From Paenarthrobacter sp. PH39-S1 (GTDB lineage Bacteria; Actinomycetota; Actinomycetes; Actinomycetales; Micrococcaceae), in NCBI RefSeq assembly GCF_030063245.1, contig NZ_JASISR010000002.1:1-64000 (forward strand): 64,000 nucleotides of DNA. The letters run 5' to 3'. Positions 61,763 through 64,000 of this stretch are shown piece by piece. A model generated the notes under the pieces. The model made no database searches. It was not told the origin of the DNA and saw only the letters and a list, made by a program, of their open reading frames with translations. A program made the translations under genes and the position numbers. Position 1 is the stretch's first letter. Each line of letters begins with the position of its first letter.

Positions 61763-63807
61763 CCGTCCTCCGCCTCGCTCTCTCGGAGCTCAAGCGCATG
61801 ACCGGCGGTCTGCTGCCCAAGCTGACCATTCTGGCCCTGATCATGGTTCCGCTGCTGTACGGCGCCGTCTACCTCTACGCCAATTGGGATCCCTACGGCA
61901 ACCTTGAACAGCTGAAGGCCGCCGTCGTCGTCGAGGACCAGGGTGCCACCACGAAGGACGGCCGGCAGCTCCATGTGGGCGACCAGGTGGCCCAGACGCT
62001 GATGGTCGGGAAAAAGTTTGACTGGGTGAAGGTCGCCTCGGCCGAGCAGGCGGACGACGGCGTGGCGTCCGGCGAGTACGCCTTTGCCCTGAAAATCCCC
62101 AGCGACTTCTCCGCCAGCCTCGCTTCGCCGGAGAACTTTGACTCCGCCCGGCAGGCCATCCTGAGCGTCACCACCAATGACGCCAACAATTACCTGCTCA
62201 CGTCCATCGTGGACAAGGTGACCACGCAGGTCCACGAATCTGTGGCCAAGGAGGTGGGACAGAGGACGGCGGACGCGCTGCTCACCGGGTACGGCACCAT
62301 TCACACGCAGCTAGTGAAAGCGGCCGACGGCGCCGGCCAGCTCGCGTCGGGAGCGGCAAGTTTTCGGGACGGTGCGGCACAACTGCACACCGGGACGGGG
62401 GCGCTCAGCACCGGCGCGGACACGCTGCTGAACGGCCAGACCCAATTGGTGGCTGGAGCGAATCAGCTCAATAACGGAGCCGTCCAGCTGAGCAACGGAC
62501 TGGGCCAGCTGCAGTCCCAAACCGCCTTGCTGCCCGCGGACAGCCAGGCCCTCTCCTCCGGGGCAGCCCAGGTCGCGGCGGGAAACGCGGCGCTGAACAG
62601 CAAGGTGCAAAGCGCCGTCGGCTCTCTGGATCGGCTGGACTCCGCCGCACAGGGCCTCCTCAACGACAAGGCGAAGCCGGCCCTCGATCCGCTGGTGCAG
62701 AATGGGACCATGTCCGCCGCGCAGGAGCAAAAGGTCCTCGACCAGCTGCAGGCGCTGCCGGCAAGCCCGGCCCTGACGGATGCCCGGACCAAACTCCACA
62801 TCGACGCCGCGGACGTGCAGAAGCTTGCGGACGGCTCGCAGGCGGTTTCCGGTGGGGCCGCGAAATTGGCCGGCGCTGCTCCGACTCTCACGGCCGCCAT
62901 CTCCGAAGCCAACGGCGGCGCGCGGCAGCTGGCCTCCGGCACGGCGACCCTGGCCGCCACCCAGCAGACCGTGTTCGATGGCGCCAACCAGCTCGCGGCG
63001 GGAGCGAAAACGCTCGATGAGGGCGCGGCAGGGCTTGACGACGGTGCGAAGAAGCTGTCCGACGGGGCCACGACGCTCGCGGATTCTCTGGCACAGGGAG
63101 CCGGCCGGGTACCCAATCCCAACGATGCCCAGAAGGCCAACGCCGCCAAGGTCATCTCGGACCCGATCGCGGTGAACTCGCTCTCGCAGGCGCAGGCTGC
63201 CAATTACGGTTCCGGGCTGGCTCCGTTCTTCCTGGTCCTGGCGCTGTGGATAGGGGCGTTTATGCTGGTGCAGACGATGCGGCCGATCACCCAGCGCGCT
63301 CTGGCCTCCAACGCACCCTCGTGGAAGATAGCGGTGGGCGGTTGGCTGCCGTTCTTCGTCGTCTCCACCCTGCAGGCCGTTGCGATGTATCTTGTGGTCT
63401 ATTTCGGGCTGGGCCTCGACCCCACCCACCCCCTCCTGACCCTGGGCCTGCTGCTGCTGGCCTCGATGGCCTTCACCGCCATCATCCAGGGTGTGGTGGC
63501 GCTCTTGGGCAGCGTCGGTAAATTTGTGGTCCTGGTCCTGCTGGTGCTCCAACTGGTGAGCTCGGGCGGCACCTTCCCCTGGCAAACAACCCCGGGACCG
63601 TTGCACGTGGTGCATCAGATCATGCCGATGGGGCACGTGGTCGAAGGCATGCGGCACCTTATTTACGGCGCCGATCTGGCACCCCTGGGCGCGATCGTTC
63701 TCGGCCTGATCGGCTACACGCTGTTTGGCCTGCTGCTATCGGTCATCGCCGTGCGGAAACACAAGTTCTGGACATTGAAGACCCTGCTGCCGGAGATCGC
63801 GGTATGA
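61759..63807 (+). CDS. YhgE/Pip-family membrane protein
   Basis: In this 682-residue protein an N-terminal membrane helix (LTILALIMVPLLYGAVYLYANWDPYG) is followed by an extracytoplasmic domain. A long stretch (residues about 190-450) of degenerate repeats of the form GAxxLxxGAxxL, as in phage-infection-protein homologues, comes next. Five or six C-terminal helices of ABC-2-permease type follow. WDPYGNLEQLKAAVVVEDQGA is the YhgE signature. Homologues include phage receptor Pip and ESX-linked YueB-like proteins. Here its operon partner and TetR control suggest an export or envelope function. Confidence 0.9.
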   Translation: MTVLRLALSELKRMTGGLLPKLTILALIMVPLLYGAVYLYANWDPYGNLEQLKAAVVVEDQGATTKDGRQLHVGDQVAQTLMVGKKFDWVKVASAEQADDGVASGEYAFALKIPSDFSASLASPENFDSARQAILSVTTNDANNYLLTSIVDKVTTQVHESVAKEVGQRTADALLTGYGTIHTQLVKAADGAGQLASGAASFRDGAAQLHTGTGALSTGADTLLNGQTQLVAGANQLNNGAVQLSNGLGQLQSQTALLPADSQALSSGAAQVAAGNAALNSKVQSAVGSLDRLDSAAQGLLNDKAKPALDPLVQNGTMSAAQEQKVLDQLQALPASPALTDARTKLHIDAADVQKLADGSQAVSGGAAKLAGAAPTLTAAISEANGGARQLASGTATLAATQQTVFDGANQLAAGAKTLDEGAAGLDDGAKKLSDGATTLADSLAQGAGRVPNPNDAQKANAAKVISDPIAVNSLSQAQAANYGSGLAPFFLVLALWIGAFMLVQTMRPITQRALASNAPSWKIAVGGWLPFFVVSTLQAVAMYLVVYFGLGLDPTHPLLTLGLLLLASMAFTAIIQGVVALLGSVGKFVVLVLLVLQLVSSGGTFPWQTTPGPLHVVHQIMPMGHVVEGMRHLIYGADLAPLGAIVLGLIGYTLFGLLLSVIAVRKHKFWTLKTLLPEIAV

Positions 63808-64000
63808 GGGCCGTCCCAGCCCGCGCCGCGGAAACCCGGCGGCCGGGACGGACCAATGCCACGAGGCAAAAGCTCTTTGATGCGTCCATGCTGCTGATCG
63901 GCGAACGTGGACCGGCCAATGTCACCGTGGATGAGATCGCCGCGGCGGCGGGTGTGTCCAAGGGGACGGTCTATTACAACTTCGGCAGCAAATCGGAGAT
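63804..64000 (+). CDS. TetR-family regulator, N-terminal part (runs off right edge)
   Basis: The ATG at 63804 overlaps the yhgE stop. The 65 codons seen include an Arg-rich start and the TetR helix-turn-helix: FDASMLLIGERGPANVTVDEIAAAAGVSKGTVYYNFGSKSEM. It most likely binds the palindrome at 60911-60926 and represses its own operon. The ligand domain lies outside the window. Confidence 0.92.
   Translation, partial: MRAVPARAAETRRPGRTNATRQKLFDASMLLIGERGPANVTVDEIAAAAGVSKGTVYYNFGSKSE

Overview
The window is high-GC actinobacterial DNA, most likely from an Arthrobacter-like member of the Micrococcaceae. The evidence is a dnaK-grpE-dnaJ-hspR cluster with two HAIR operators, a SAM-IV riboswitch, a GTP-type PEP carboxykinase, a DUF222/HNH gene, DUF4235 and DUF1737 proteins, and many genes whose -10 box lies 6-7 nt before the start codon. 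No phage, plasmid backbone, rRNA or CRISPR array was seen.

Layout. 1-2681: the edge of an IS1634-like element, then a decaying Mrp Na+/H+ antiporter operon (mnhC cut, mnhD frameshifted, mnhE missing, mnhF and mnhG still open). 2700-6542: a DUF4235 protein, then a TPP riboswitch with a Shine-Dalgarno-sequestering hairpin ahead of the thiamine-precursor ECF transporter ykoEDC. 6543-7852: a dead lacI gene. 7853-9385: an XRE-MurA fusion. 9410-11572: a SAM-IV-controlled metZ/rhodanese/DUF1737 operon. 11658-14976: pabC and a P-loop-kinase/PabB fusion. 15056-18039: a LysE exporter, a GNAT acetyltransferase, a VapBC-type toxin-antitoxin pair and a methyltransferase. 18166-22392: the DnaK chaperone operon. 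22458-28219: a SWIM/SNF2 helicase, a DUF1622 protein and a DUF222/HNH protein with a minisatellite. 28490-31111: two tRNA-Ser genes around an FAD/NAD(P)-binding protein.

31209-38173 is a complete respiratory nitrate reductase operon, narGHJI. A MarR regulator and an MFS exporter are divergent from each other beyond it (38292-40424). Next comes a 0.78 kb segment of gene debris bounded by 30-bp inverted repeats (40424-41200), then a RecQ-phosphoribosyltransferase fusion, a phosphomannomutase and an unknown protein. 45695-47484 holds flavohemoglobin hmp and an NsrR-like regulator, which together fit nitric oxide detoxification beside nitrate respiration. PEP carboxykinase and a tRNA-Arg follow.

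49809-59308 is a sialic acid catabolic locus: a GntR/FCD regulator, a peptide-type ABC importer (substrate-binding protein, permease, permease-ATPase fusion, ATPase), a neuraminate-lyase-type aldolase, a NanK-like ROK kinase and NanE. Palindromic operators related to ATCGGACGT lie in the regulator-transporter gap. 59428-64000 holds a flavin disulfide oxidoreductase and an autoregulated operon of a degenerate ABC-like ATPase, a YhgE/Pip membrane protein and a TetR regulator cut by the window end.

I did not find one clearly new system. The best leads are the inverted-repeat-bounded debris segment, the kinase-PabB fusion with its overlapping leader ORF, the degenerate-ATPase/YhgE/TetR operon, the riboswitch hairpin and the widespread leaderless promoters.
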